Positions 26,018 through 36,554 of a stretch of 64,000 nt of DNA are shown here, piece by piece. A model generated the notes under the pieces. That model was given only the letters and a program-made list of their open reading frames with translations. It was not told the origin of the DNA and searched no databases. Numbering within the stretch: the first letter of the stretch is position 1; every line of letters begins with the position of its first letter. The position numbers and the translations under genes are program-made. The stretch is taken from NCBI RefSeq assembly GCF_026210795.1, contig NC_089446.1:3935001-3999000 (forward strand), given 5' to 3'. This stretch comes from Rhizophagus irregularis. Lineage: Eukaryota > Glomeromycota > Glomeromycetes > Glomerales > Glomeraceae.

Positions 26018-26224
26018 TTGGAAAACTCTCTTGCAGTATTAACAGTTAAAGAAAATGTCATTGCTTATTTGAAAACTTCTTCCTATAGCAATCCAGAAAC
26101 GATCCGTGTCAGTGAGAATATCGACATTTTGCAACGTGATGCTATAGAAAGAATGGAAGAAAACAAACGGTTAGCATATGATTCTGCAGATCGTGATTTC
26201 TCGAGAGAAAAAAATATTTACTAG
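26018..26224 (+). pseudogene. Coding fragment on the plus strand, no start codon
   Basis: An open frame with gene-like codons reads through VLTVKENVIAYLKTSSYSNP and ERMEENKRLAYDSADRDFS, stopping at 26222-26224. It has no ATG before its conserved-looking part, but a splice acceptor (TTGCAG) precedes VLTVK at about 26036. The next block is read better on the other strand, so this is probably an orphan exon or relic. No family is recognised. Confidence 0.35.
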
Positions 26225-26475
26225 AAGCAATGACAATTATGTTCTTTCAACTGCTGCATGGTTCGATATACTCTGGTAGTCTTTTCAGATGCACGTGGAC
26301 CATGTAGAGCTACGTGTTCATCTTTCAAGAGATTCTCTCCACAAAATTCGCGTTAGTTTCCTGCATAATAGACATTAGTTCTTTGTTCTGGAGCAATCAC
26401 TCCATTGACTCTCTATCTTCTGACAACGGAATATGGTATTATATTGGCTATCAAATATTACAAGGGTGAGTACTG
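26221..26475 (-). pseudogene. Decayed coding fragment with in-frame stops
   Basis: The minus frame ending in TAG at 26221-26223 reads EFCGENLLKDEHVALHGPRA and TTRVYRTMQQLKEHNCHCF. It is interrupted by TAA at 26353-26355, before which the same frame reads VIAPEQRTNVYYAGN, and again by TAG at 26413-26415, before which it reads IPYSVVRR. Coding-like sequence in one frame across two stops indicates a pseudogene. The family is unknown; a transposon-derived gene is possible. Confidence 0.4.
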
Positions 26476-27027
26476 GAGAAATGAATAATAAAGTTTTATA
26501 TTACACGTTCTTACAATCTTCTGCAGCCTTCCTTTCCAAGTGCTAAGATAGTAATATGTAAATTAAGATTTGGCATTAATAAATATATTACAATGCCGAT
26601 GACAATGAGACAGCGGCTAATGAAAATTAAGACACATTAACTAAATCTATTACGACTCACTTACCAGTAGCACCAGGTTGCTCTACGATAACATGAATCT
26701 ATCTACGATAACGTGAATGTGATTTTTGGGTGGGTTTGACGATAAGAAGCAGAAAAGAAAAGCACAAGATTAAGTAAGTATTCAGCATTATTGACAAATA
26801 TGACAGCCTTCTTCGATATTGCCCTTAAGTATAAAAGCTTAGCATTATTTTGGGTAGGACATAAGAAATTTTTCCTTGTTGGTGAGATATTCAAACAAAC
26901 GAACCAGTTCATTTCATTTAATGCATTAGTTTCTTTAGTAAGACTGTGGACAATATTAAGAATTCTATCGGTTGAAAAAATTAGTTTCACAAGTGGTTCG
27001 AAAAAGAAATTGATATTTTTTTTGCAG

Positions 27028-27152
27028 GATATACTGTATATACAGTATATGAAAACCGATTGTCGCACAGATTTGATCTGACTCATCATGATCGGCAGCG
27101 TAGTTGCTATACCACAATTGCGAATTTAAATTTATTGCCTGAACTGTTGCAG
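27028..27152 (+). pseudogene. Orphan internal exon of an unknown gene
   Basis: The block is bounded by a strong acceptor (poly-T then GCAG at 27024-27027) and a canonical donor (CAG|GTAAGA at 27153). It reads LSHRFDLTHHDRQRSCYTTI and ANLNLLPELLQ without stops. No partner exon was identified on either side: downstream lies a polypyrimidine tract and upstream decayed sequence. It is most likely a remnant of a broken gene. Confidence 0.35.
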
Positions 27153-27187
27153 GTAAGACAATATTCTGTTCCATTTCTATACCACTA

Positions 27188-27392
27188 TTTCCTCTCTCTT
27201 TCCCCTCACTCTTTCACTTTCCCCTTCCTTTCCTTTCCCTTATTCTCTTTCACTTTCCCCTTCTTTTCCTTTCCCTTATTCTCTTTCACTTTCCCCTTTC
27301 TCTTTTCCTTCCTTTCCTTTTCTGATCTCCTTTTCTCGCTTCCCTTTTCCCCTTTCCCTTTCCCTTATTCCCTCGCTCTCTCCCCTTCCCCC
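27188..27392 (+). repeat. Polypyrimidine tract with internal minisatellite
   Basis: About 200 bases are almost entirely C and T on the plus strand. A unit of about 36 bp (CACTTTCCCC, TTTCCTTTCCC, TTATTCTCTTT) recurs about three times. Such strand-asymmetric tracts can form triplex DNA. A small hairpin with CCTGATCA and TGATCAGG arms follows at 27391-27429. Confidence 0.8.
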
Positions 27393-27429
27393 TGATCAAT
27401 GTTGCTGCACCTCAACGTTGGTGATCAGG

Positions 27430-28092
27430 TGACTACAAGTTTTTTAAAATAACTTGGCCAAGTTAGCAATAAATAGTTACGATTTGTTTCATTTTATTAA
27501 TATAATTATAAAATTAAGAATAAATTTTATGTTTAATTTCTCATCTATATGATTATTCGATTTTAATTTTTACAAACGTATTAATAATATAGTCCAAAGA
27601 TTATTAATTAGTATATTTAAAATTTATTGTAACTTTAGTTAAACATAGGTCATTTATACTTTATTGTAGCTTTTAACAATTGTAACAGTTAGTTAAAACT
27701 AAAATAATAAATGTTAAAACAATTTTAACATTTGGTTTCGGCATCACTAGACGTACTCTTGAATTTGTATTATAAAAAATGCGACGAAGAGATCACTATT
27801 ACAGGATGATTATAAAAGTTGCATTGACTGTCTACATTCCAGATGATTTCGTTCACTATCGTATGCTAAGTTCGGAGATGGAGAGCACCCCACGAGGCCA
27901 CTATGAATTTTAATAATATTTTTGATGGAAACAACAATCTCTCCTCCTTTTAGTCTTTTCAAGTTTCATTCATAATTTTCATTTATTATTGCGAAAATAA
28001 GGAAAGACTTAAATAAATTTATATCCGCTACAGATTTTTTCATTCATCAAATTTATTTAAGGAACTAGTAATTGTGGAACAATAGTAAGCTA
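27430..28092. other. Intergenic region, nothing recognised
   Basis: AT-rich sequence. No reading frame with coding character and no repeats beyond simple A/T runs. Confidence 0.5.
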
Positions 28093-28272
28093 ATGTTATT
28101 ATTGCAACCGAAATTATTATGTTTCATCATTAGATCCGCTTTCGATATCGGTCTATTTGGTCATACTTACAAAATTGGCTACTATATATTTCTTTGTTGG
28201 TTTGCCCCTTTTGGTTATTTTATTATTGGCGTTTATTTCTTTTGGGAATTTTACTTAGTCCAATTTGGCTAA
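28093..28272 (+). CDS. Possible small membrane protein or gene fragment
   Basis: A 59-residue frame from the ATG at 28093 reads MLLLQPKLLCFIIRSAFDIG, then a hydrophobic second half (YYIFLCWFAPFGYFIIGVYF) ending in TAG-free sequence to TAA/TAG at 28270-28272. Two membrane segments are plausible. It is followed by a clearly decayed fragment, so it may be part of the same relic. No homologue is recognised. Confidence 0.25.
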   Translation: MLLLQPKLLCFIIRSAFDIGLFGHTYKIGYYIFLCWFAPFGYFIIGVYFFWEFYLVQFG

Positions 28273-28390
28273 CCATACTCCTTAGTAATACTAACGTATT
28301 TCGAATATAAATGGATAATGTATAATCGTATTCTTTTCATTCTTTTTCAAATCAATAAAAAAGCCGATGCTCACAAATATTTCTTATAGG

Positions 28391-28555
28391 GAAAACTATA
28401 AAAAAGATTTTCCATCAGAGTTTTCTGAAGAAACAAAAAAATAACTTACTTTATGGCATAATATAATTCTAAATGATGAAATTTTTATAACTATTATTAA
28501 TGATCAAGTCTTGTCAGCCAAAATATCTCAGATTCGTCAACATCGTCGACATTAA
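28391..28555 (+). pseudogene. Decayed coding fragment with one in-frame stop
   Basis: The frame reads ENYKKDFPSEFSEETKK, stop at 28442-28444, then LTLWHNIILNDEIFITIIND and AKISQIRQHRRH, ending in TAA at 28553-28555. Codon use is gene-like on both sides of the stop. No family is recognised. Confidence 0.4.
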
Positions 28556-29069
28556 ATTCAAGTTTTTTTAATAATTTTTTTATTTTTATATATTTTTAGT
28601 TTAATATATTTATTTTTTTTATTTTTTTACATTCATTTTTATATTTTTATATATACATATATTTTCATACATAATGCCATATTTATACCACATTTCCTAA
28701 TATTCGTCTGTGATTTTCCTTATTGATATTTTTTTGGGTGATGGATAAGCTAAAAAAGTGTACGGGACGTTAGTTTCTGTAGTTATTTCATGGATCAGCT
28801 TTGATATCCACTATTACATATTATACATCAAAATTTCAACCTGAGAACTCACTTAAATCGGGGTATGAAAATTTAAAAAGACTATTGGAAAGAATCCCCA
28901 GAAAGATTTCCTACACATACACCAACTCTTCATGATGAACGTATTCATGAAGAATTGTCAGATGAGTTCGGGCTGGCTGAACGTAACTATTTATTATTTA
29001 ATTGATTTTTTTTATTTAATTTATCACATTTATATTTAACTAATTGTTTTATTTTAAGCACGAGTCTAG

Positions 29070-29480
29070 TCTATTTTAATTAGAAGAACTCCCAACTATA
29101 TTCCTATCACATTTCCGAAGGTACACCCGCCACAATCAAATTCGGTTATTGCATTCAATAGTATGCAACCACTGGACGATGCTATTGTATGATTATTTGA
29201 AAGGTATAGTAATGACGGCAAGTTGGATGAGTATATGTCGTGGAATTTCGCAGGGCCAATATGTTTGATGTTTTTGAACGAAGACGTGGTTTTTGGTTGA
29301 TATATTTACTTTTCTATCTTAAATGGCTAGTAATGATATGTTCAGTTAACTGACAACACAGCCTATATGTCAGGAGATAAAAATGGTGCAATTGTTCTTT
29401 TCAATAGATTAACTGGATCTAATTCAGTACAAATTGGTTGCGGATTACCTTTTCAATTATTAGGAATTTATAATATTTAG
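29070..29480 (+). pseudogene. Decayed two-exon gene of unknown function
   Basis: The frame from 29070 (after a TAG acceptor) reads RRTPNYIPITFPKVHPPQ and NSVIAFNSMQPLDDAIV, has a TGA at 29190-29192, and continues LFERYSNDGKLDEYMSWNFA and ICLMFLNED. A second block, 29346-29480 (after TTCAG), reads TDNTAYMSGDKNGAIVLFNR and GCGLPFQLLGIYNI before TAG; it joins in phase 0 from a GTGGTT donor near 29286. Apart from the internal TGA the structure is gene-like. A single nonsense change could also be a missed intron, so a live gene is not excluded. Confidence 0.45.
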
Positions 29481-30137
29481 TAGAGGGAGTGCTTAAAATA
29501 TTTTTTTTTGTATATTTTGAAAGTCAAGCTTATGCTAATATTTGTTAACCTTAGTATACTTAGTATATAAATAAAATAAGTGCGAACTGAATCATTTTTG
29601 TGGAATTTATGTGTGTTGTCTTACTATCGTTCATGAACAATGCGAATGAAGATTCACAAGCTTTATATATGTTTTTATTTATATATTGTTGTCTCAGCAA
29701 CATTTTTTAAGGCCTGCCTGCTCAAAGTCAGAAAAAAAATAAAAAATATTTTTTTTTTTTCAATTTTATCTCTTGAAGCCTACGGCTGATGTAGTTATTC
29801 CAGAGCACCTTCGAGAATTTGTTCTTATTAAGTAAACTTAAAAATTTAAATACTTACGTAATCATTGTAATGCTAATCAGGTAATATTTTTTCAAAAAAA
29901 AATTTTTCCGACTTATGAGAAGAGTGTTTCACAAATGATCTAACATATTTTGCTATTGATCAGATTCATATAGGTATTTTCATCATGTTCCTCGTCCCAT
30001 TCTAATTTTTTTCTCTCAAAAGCGGTGTCCAGTAATCGCCTCTCTAAATGTAATAGCTGTTATCTCTAGGGTGGGCTTATATCTGCTGATTTAATGCATA
30101 TACAGTACATCAAAGCAAACAAGTTTAATTACTTACT
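29481..30137. other. Intergenic region, nothing recognised
   Basis: AT-rich with poly-T and poly-A runs; no credible frame. Confidence 0.5.
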
Positions 30138-30305
30138 TTACCGTTTTCTTTCATACCTGGAATATGTAGCCCAAAAGTTTACATCACTAATACGTAGAAT
30201 TGACGAATTAGGATCAGGTGTTGATAAGTCATCTAATTCATCAAAATCATCAGCGGTTTTGGAAATGTTAATCTTAGGCGCGTTTGAAATGTCAGTCTTA
30301 AACAT
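30138..30305 (-). CDS. Possible 55-aa protein or last exon (minus strand)
   Basis: From the ATG complementary to 30303-30305 the minus frame reads MFKTDISNAPKINISKTADD, continues with FDELDDLSTPDPNSSILRIS and ends YSRYERKR then TAA. Its composition is far more protein-like than the overlapping plus-strand frame (30094-30438), which is its hydrophobic shadow. Upstream on the same strand, a block around 30370-30440 reads RKNEQYLLSIPRLLPPMIRA behind a good donor/acceptor pair (AAG|GTGAGT near 30468), so this may be the end of a longer spliced or decayed gene. Function unknown. Confidence 0.3.
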   Translation of the reverse strand: MFKTDISNAPKINISKTADDFDELDDLSTPDPNSSILRISDVNFWATYSRYERKR

Positions 30306-31189
30306 CAATCTTAGGGATATTGGAATTAATAGTCTTAGATCAGTTAGACGTATTATAATCGTTAGTATTGGGCACGTATCATTGGTGGAAGGAGTCTTGG
30401 AATTGATAGTAAGTATTGCTCATTTTTACGTTCCCTAAAATATAGTGTGGGCAACGTTAATGCTAACTCACCTTACGACCAAAACTTTCCTATTTATAAT
30501 GTTTTATTCGCTTGACCAAACCTAGAAAGACAGGTCTTAAGTAAATCACTAGTCGATAAAGCATATAACGCCAGGCAAATGTAATTTAACCTCTTTTTGA
30601 CGAACTCATGCAAGTGTAAAGTTAATCATCAAAAAATTTCCTTTATCGCTAGCAATACAATTTTCAGAAACAATATATTGCAAATATATGTTCCTCGTGA
30701 TTAAGTATCGTTCAGGTCTGGAGTATACAAACAATTGTTTTGCTACATATTATAATATAGGATGTAGAAATGGTAATTATGATGGGGTAAGTTTTTCCCG
30801 ATTGATAATATTATGCCGAATATAATAATATAATTTCCCTTGTCTGAATATATCATAAGAATAAAATATTTATTTCTAAGATCAAGATCCATATATAAAT
30901 CGTTCGAATCCATTTTCGTCATCATGGATATTGTACTAACATTAACGTATGAAATTATTTGTACAGGTTTGAATCTTCGAACAAAAACAAAAACATGAAG
31001 AATACGATATACTACTATTGTGATGGCCACCCTGAATAGAGGAACGAAACTATAAAATCAGTTCAAGATCACGTGATACTGTAAACTCGGTTCACAGTTT
31101 ATCTGTAAAAAGTACCAATATTTATATTTATGTAGTCATCTGTACCACTCACCTTGTTATATAACAAATATAATACCATTTATAAATAT

Positions 31190-31410
31190 TGTTTTACCGT
31201 AGATCGATATCCAAGTAATTGTACACTTATTATGGGATTGCCTCTATTTCACAATGCTATTTCAGTATACAATATTCCTTTTATGACGGTAGTCCATTGT
31301 TACCGGCGTATAAGTATGGAAATGACATCATATCAGGAATTATCAATTGATATTTTAACGGAGCTTCTTCACCAACAATAAAAGAGTTGTACCAATCTTA
31401 GAAGTTGAAT
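31190..31410 (+). pseudogene. Degenerate coding-like stretch
   Basis: Two frames look coding over the same stretch: one reads TVDRYPSNCTLIMGLPLFHN and ends at 31381, the other reads SFYDGSPLLPAYKYGNDIIS, stop, then NGASSPTIKELYQS. Neither has a credible start. It probably belongs to the same zone of broken genes as its neighbours. Confidence 0.25.
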
Positions 31411-31439
31411 CAGATTCGTCGGTTAATCGGCAACCTATT

Positions 31440-31800
31440 TTATAAACGAAATAGATAATTTACAATATGAAATATTTTGTTTTGTTAATAATATTAATAA
31501 TTTAAGTTTCGGTCAAGATTCAAAGATTTAAAAAACTAAATTAATTAGAGGTGAATCAGTAACGGATAATTAAAGAAATTAATTATTTAGAAGCAAAACA
31601 TTCGATTCAAATTACAAAATTACAAGTAAACTTTTATTTTGATCGAAATAATAATGAAATTCAACAATTTACCGTACAGTTCCTTTACGTATTAACATCG
31701 ATAGTACTTTTGAATCATTTAATCATACTTTACAAAATTTTAGTAATGGTTCACAGGTTCACAAGAAACTTATCATGCAATATCTTATTGACAATACATC
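31440..31800 (+). pseudogene. Internally deleted relic of a relative of the 2010-aa gene
   Basis: The sequence from about 31458 reads NLQYEIFCFVNNINNLSFGQ, matching the module-1 sequence SLQYEVFWFVNNISYLSFGQ of the 19276-25381 gene. It then meets a stop and frame breaks, and continues with DNA matching the QQFTV region. After 'caatttaccgtac' it jumps to sequence matching module 2 of that gene (FPLRI-like block near 21930, then the 'caatatc(t/c)tattga' block). Both point mutations and a deletion joining two modules are visible. This is a dead paralogue fragment. Confidence 0.75.
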
Positions 31801-32243
31801 TTGTAACGAATATAACGAATATACAATTCCACACCTGACAGTATTTACGTATGACACTTTTAGTGAAAAAAATACGAACTCTTTAATAGATTAAATTTCT
31901 TTTTCATTATCATCTGAGTGGTCTGATAAGCAGGACGTGCCTATCTAGCTAATAGAATAATTGGATGATAAACAATACTTTTGTAGTATTTGTATATCCA
32001 GAGGATATTACTTTAAGAGTCTTGTCTATATTATAAAACAATTGTCCGAACAATAAAGTCGATTTCTGTTCTAAGTTTTAAAATTATGATAAAAAGAACA
32101 ATATGAATTATTTTATTAACGTAAAAATTTTATTTCCTGGCATTCTTTAAAAGAATTATGGGATTTCGAATAAAAAGAATTTAAAATTTTTAAAATTTTA
32201 AAATTACAATATTAAAACAATAAATAATAAATGTTGAGCATTA

Positions 32244-34207
32244 TTAAGCTTCAACTTTAGAAATAACTAATTCCAGATGGGGATGAGGTTTATTAACTAT
32301 ATCATTTTTTCTCTTTATATGCAATCCTTCAACTGGCTGAAAGACGAAATTCCTAATTAACATACTCAGCAATATTTTAAATTCAGTCATAGCCAATTTA
32401 TTGCCTATACAAGATCTTGGTCCAGTATGAAAAGGTAAATAGTTAAAATTTGTTACATTTTTAATTAAGGAAGAATTTAACCATCTTTTTGGATCAAAAT
32501 CATCGGCCGTTGGTCCCCAAATTGATGGTAATCTATTAAGTGCCACAATTGGAATTACGACTATTGTACCCTAATAGGAAAAAAAAAAATTTTTTTATTA
32601 TTAAATCTCGGTAAACAGTAATTTATTATCTTTTTTTTTTCAAATTATGTAAACATACCTTCGGAATGAAATAATCACCAAACTCCGTATCTTTTAAATT
32701 AGTTCTGAAAATATTTGTAGCTAAAATAATAAAAGATTTACATTAATAAAATTATTATTTTGAAAAAATTCTCAAGTAAACATACCTGGCGGAATCAATC
32801 TTAAAGTTTCTTTAGCTATACTATTTAAATATTCCAAAGAATTAATTACATCAAATGTAGGATTAAAATTTAATTTATCAGGAAAAGCTTTAACTAATTC
32901 TTCACGTAATAAATTTTGTTCGTCGGGATGTTGTGCAAGTAAGTATAAAGCCCAACTAATTGCAACACTTGTAGTTTCATGTCCTGCCGCTAAAAATGTC
33001 ATAATCTAAAAAAAAAAATATGCATAAAAAAATGAATTAATTATATTACTAGAAAAGAATTTATATGTTTATTACCTGAAATTTTAATTCTTCATCAGTC
33101 ATTTTATCTTCAATTGGTAAATCTTGATTGATCATGATTAATAAAGAGAGTAGATCTTTTCCAACCAATTTATTATCTTTAACTTCTTGACGTCTCTCTT
33201 CATACAATTTCATTGATATGCGTTCAACAACTTTAATAGCATTATTAAATCTTATATTAGTAGATATTGGAATTTGTCTAATAAATGGAATAACGGTTGA
33301 TAAGAGAGTAATGGTAATGGCTAAAGGTGTTGAATTGAAATTCCAAATAGTATCATAAGCTTCAGCTAATTCATTCTTAGACGTTAGAGAGTTAAATTCA
33401 TAATTAAAACCTAAAGAAGAAAAAAATTCTAAGATTATAAACACGTAATATGAAAAATTAACAGTTTTTTTTTTATTATTACCAACTAAGCCAATAATAT
33501 CTAGAGTTGCTTTTGACAAATAAGGTGAAATAATAATTCTTGATTCTCCTTTATTTACTTTATCTTCAATTAAATCTTTTAACGTTGAAGCTACGCGAAT
33601 AAAAGTTGGTACCATTTCCTAAAATATATATGTATAAATCAATTTTTAATCATTTATTTTATAATAATTATTATATTTAGGATAAAATACTTTAATATTA
33701 TTATGGGAGAACGCTGGAGTCATCATTTTTCTTTGTCTCTTATGAGTTTCTCCTTCTGAAAATCCAATTCCTTTGCCAAGGATTCTCATGAGAGCATCCA
33801 ATAAAGAAGGTTTAGGATAGTCATAGGTTTGATTTAAAGCAATATCTTGTATAGCTTTAGTATCTGTTACTAGAATAATGGGTTTATTTAATACCCCATA
33901 ATATTTTAATATACTTCCATACTTTTTCACCCATCGGATTTGTGGTTCACCAGACTATCGAACAAAAAAAAAAAATAATAATAATAAATGATAATTATTT
34001 TTCATTAAGAAATACGTTTTAAAAAAGTTAAATATTAACCTCTTCTGCGAATAATTTAATAAAATTTCCAAAAATGAAACTTTCGGATGGTGGACCAGGA
34101 ATTTTTCTTAAAGGAGAAATATAATACGGCCAAATATATACTTTATAAGTAAACCATCCTAGAACTCCAAATAAAAAGCCACTAACTAAGAAACTCGAAT
34201 CAATCAT
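32244..34207 (-). CDS. Cytochrome P450 monooxygenase (seven exons)
   Basis: On the minus strand the exons are 34207-34040, 33954-33691, 33618-33483, 33410-33076, 33005-32786, 32720-32659 and 32570-32244. All are GT-AG and in phase, giving 503 residues. The N-terminus (MIDSSFLVSGFLFGVLGWFT) is a membrane anchor followed by the proline hinge PLRKIPGPP. The I-helix oxygen-binding motif is AGHETT (about 308-313), the ExxR motif is ETLR (367-370), the PERF-like motif is DPKRW, and the heme-binding loop is FHTGPRSCIG with the ligand Cys at about 449. All residues needed for a working P450 are present. The family inserts one oxygen atom into a lipophilic substrate using a P450 reductase at the ER; the sequence feel is of the CYP4/fatty-acid hydroxylase-like clan, but the substrate is unknown. 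Confidence 0.95.
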
Positions 34208-34800
34208 TTTTTTTTAACGAGAGTGGGAAAAAATTGAAAGGGTCGATTATGGTCGATTATTATAAAAATAACCAAAATTGGACTAACGTAAATCATTGTA
34301 TCAATGAAAAAATTTTTTTCTTTGTTTATTTAACATAAATGTTTACAAGAATTTACGAAGTTAAATCCTCGTAACACGAACGCGCAGTTAATCATAAACA
34401 AAATCAACGTGATGCACTGACACAAGCTCATCGCATTTCAATCAACTTCCATTGAAAAGAAATCTTAGGAGTATGCGAGATTTTATGACTATTTAGTCCA
34501 TTTCAAATCCTGTTACAACATAAATGATAAACCTGACATTCAAATCATAATCCGACACTCCGACACATTATCTGAAAATATTACCGTTACATCAATCATG
34601 TGATTTTACAGAATTTTTGATTGGCTAATTTTTTCAAAAGAATAACTGAAAATAAAATTTTATTTAATTTATTAATACTAGCGACAAAATACACGATTAC
34701 CAAAGTATCAAACCTGACCCGTTCAAAAAGGTGAAACCCCGAAAAAATGAAAAAAAAGATTGGTCAATAAAAATGACTGAAACATAAAACTTACCGTTTA

Positions 34801-34888
34801 CTAAAATGTTGAACTAGAACTTTAAAATCTAAGAAAATAATTATGCTAAAATGTTGAACTAGAACTTTAAATCTAAGAAAATAATTAA
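34801..34888. repeat. 45-bp tandem duplication
   Basis: The unit CTAAAATGTTGAACTAGAAC plus about 25 further bases is present twice in direct succession, the second copy lacking one A. The near identity suggests a recent slippage or duplication event. Confidence 0.85.
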
Positions 34889-35980
34889 GGAATTGAGGAA
34901 TAAAAAACAGAATAAATAAAACAAGGTGCTACGGCAGATGTAAACAAATAATAAATGAAGGTGGCACATAATAATCGTAAACAATGTATGGCCATATTAT
35001 ATGTCATTATGTCATATAATTGTGTAATAAGAACAAAAGAAAAAAAGAAAAAAAGAAAAAAGAAAATGAAACATTTTTGCGAAATAACGTTGGGACAATG
35101 AGTATCGGGAATAATTATTATGGTATTGTCAAAGTCGGGTTGTGTTATTGATCGTCGGGACTTTGAATGGTTCCCTTCTGTGAGACATCCAATATTCTTG
35201 AGTCAATAGAGGATGAATAAATGCTTAAGAGAGATAAATTAACATTTTTAACGTTAGAAAGTAATTTACGAAAGGTAAAATTTTAAGAAATATAATAGTT
35301 GATGTCTTGTTCGTGCGTGGATTATCTAAACAACTTAACTATTTTGATTCTAATTTATCCTTCAATTAAATCTTTTCAATGTCAAAACTATACGAACTAG
35401 GTAGCATAGAATCTGGAGGGATTATTAGTAACTACTCACGAACAAAGTATTTTTTAGGTCCATCTGTCAACTGATATTTAACCGGCTGCCCATCAATAAT
35501 CGTCGAAGATTTAATTGAAAACCTTAGTGGACCATATCATATTTAGTGTAAGAAACACATTGCTCATTGATTTCTCCTTCAACAAGTACAAGTTTTTATC
35601 TAAGAATTGTCAAAATGCATCACTGAAACCAATCATTTCAGACTAAATCTGATCGGTTCGCTCAATAATATCGGTTAGAAACCGAATAAGCAAATGATTT
35701 CAACATATTTTGATTTCGTGTTATATAATTAACAAGTTGATTCATAGAATTTCTTCAAATTAAACCGGTCCAATTAATTCTACGTTTAACAAATTCAGAT
35801 TCTCTCTCTTTTTTTTTAATTGGTACGGCTAGGTTTGTTTCTAGAAAGTTTGTTTATGGTACTAATGTATAAGTTTGCAGATCGTTATAATTACGTATTT
35901 ATTTACAAGAAAATATTAAAAGATTTTTCGGGGTACTAGTAAAATTTTATTTAATATCAGATATGCATAAATTATTACAT

Positions 35981-36088
35981 ACACGTGATACGAGGTGAAA
36001 CCTTATGCAGGACAAAATCCGAACGCCCGAAGCTGTCATCCTCATAAACCCTTTGGGTTAATAAATAATATGTCGTGTCACGTGTAAT
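35981..36088. repeat. Inverted repeat with CACGTG-containing arms
   Basis: ACACGTGATACGA at 35981-35993 pairs with TCGTGTCACGTGT at about 36072-36084 with one mismatch, enclosing about 80 bp. This has the layout of a tiny foldback element, like the one at 17631-17760, although the interior sequences differ. Confidence 0.45.
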
Positions 36089-36554
36089 TAATTTGAAAAC
36101 GCTCGGGAGACAAGAATAAAGTTAATTTTGTTTAAGAGTTTTTTTTTTTTGTACTTTATTTTGATTACTAAATACGAAATCATTACGGTTAATTCTTTTC
36201 GCATTGCATGCGGATGTGATTTTTAAATTTATTGTTAAAAATATAACTTCTAAATGGACTTCTACTGTGTTCTTTTTTTATTTATTAGGTTAGAACATTA
36301 AGTCAATTTCAAACTTTACGGGTTATTTGTTTTTACATATATATACAACAATAACTACATAGATACAATTACTTTTAAGATCAAATTTGAATATTGTCTC
36401 TCTGAGAACTGATATAAATTTCACTCATTTACAATCTGGTCGTTTGTAATAAATTCCTTCCTTAATAAATATTATCTTTTAAACTATACAATCTGGTCGT
36501 AAAGCGTTAATAATTTTTTCATTATAAATATTATTTTTTTAAAAAAACTAAAAG

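Larger units (their letters stand above)
34208..36554. other. Intergenic region with small duplications
   Basis: No supported gene. It holds a 45-bp tandem duplication (34801-34888), an (GA)AAAA-rich stretch near 35036-35068, a CACGTG inverted repeat at 35981-36088, and a repeated ACAATCTGGTCGT segment at 36431 and 36488. Confidence 0.5.

Noticed and set aside
26791-27089. Overlapping open frames on both strands
   Set aside because: Composition is not gene-like and neither continues into plausible exons, apart from the orphan exon at 27028-27152.
30094-30438. 114-residue plus-strand frame with an ATG
   Set aside because: Hydrophobic, repetitive composition typical of a frame shadow; the opposite strand carries a more protein-like frame (DFDELDDLSTPDPNSS).
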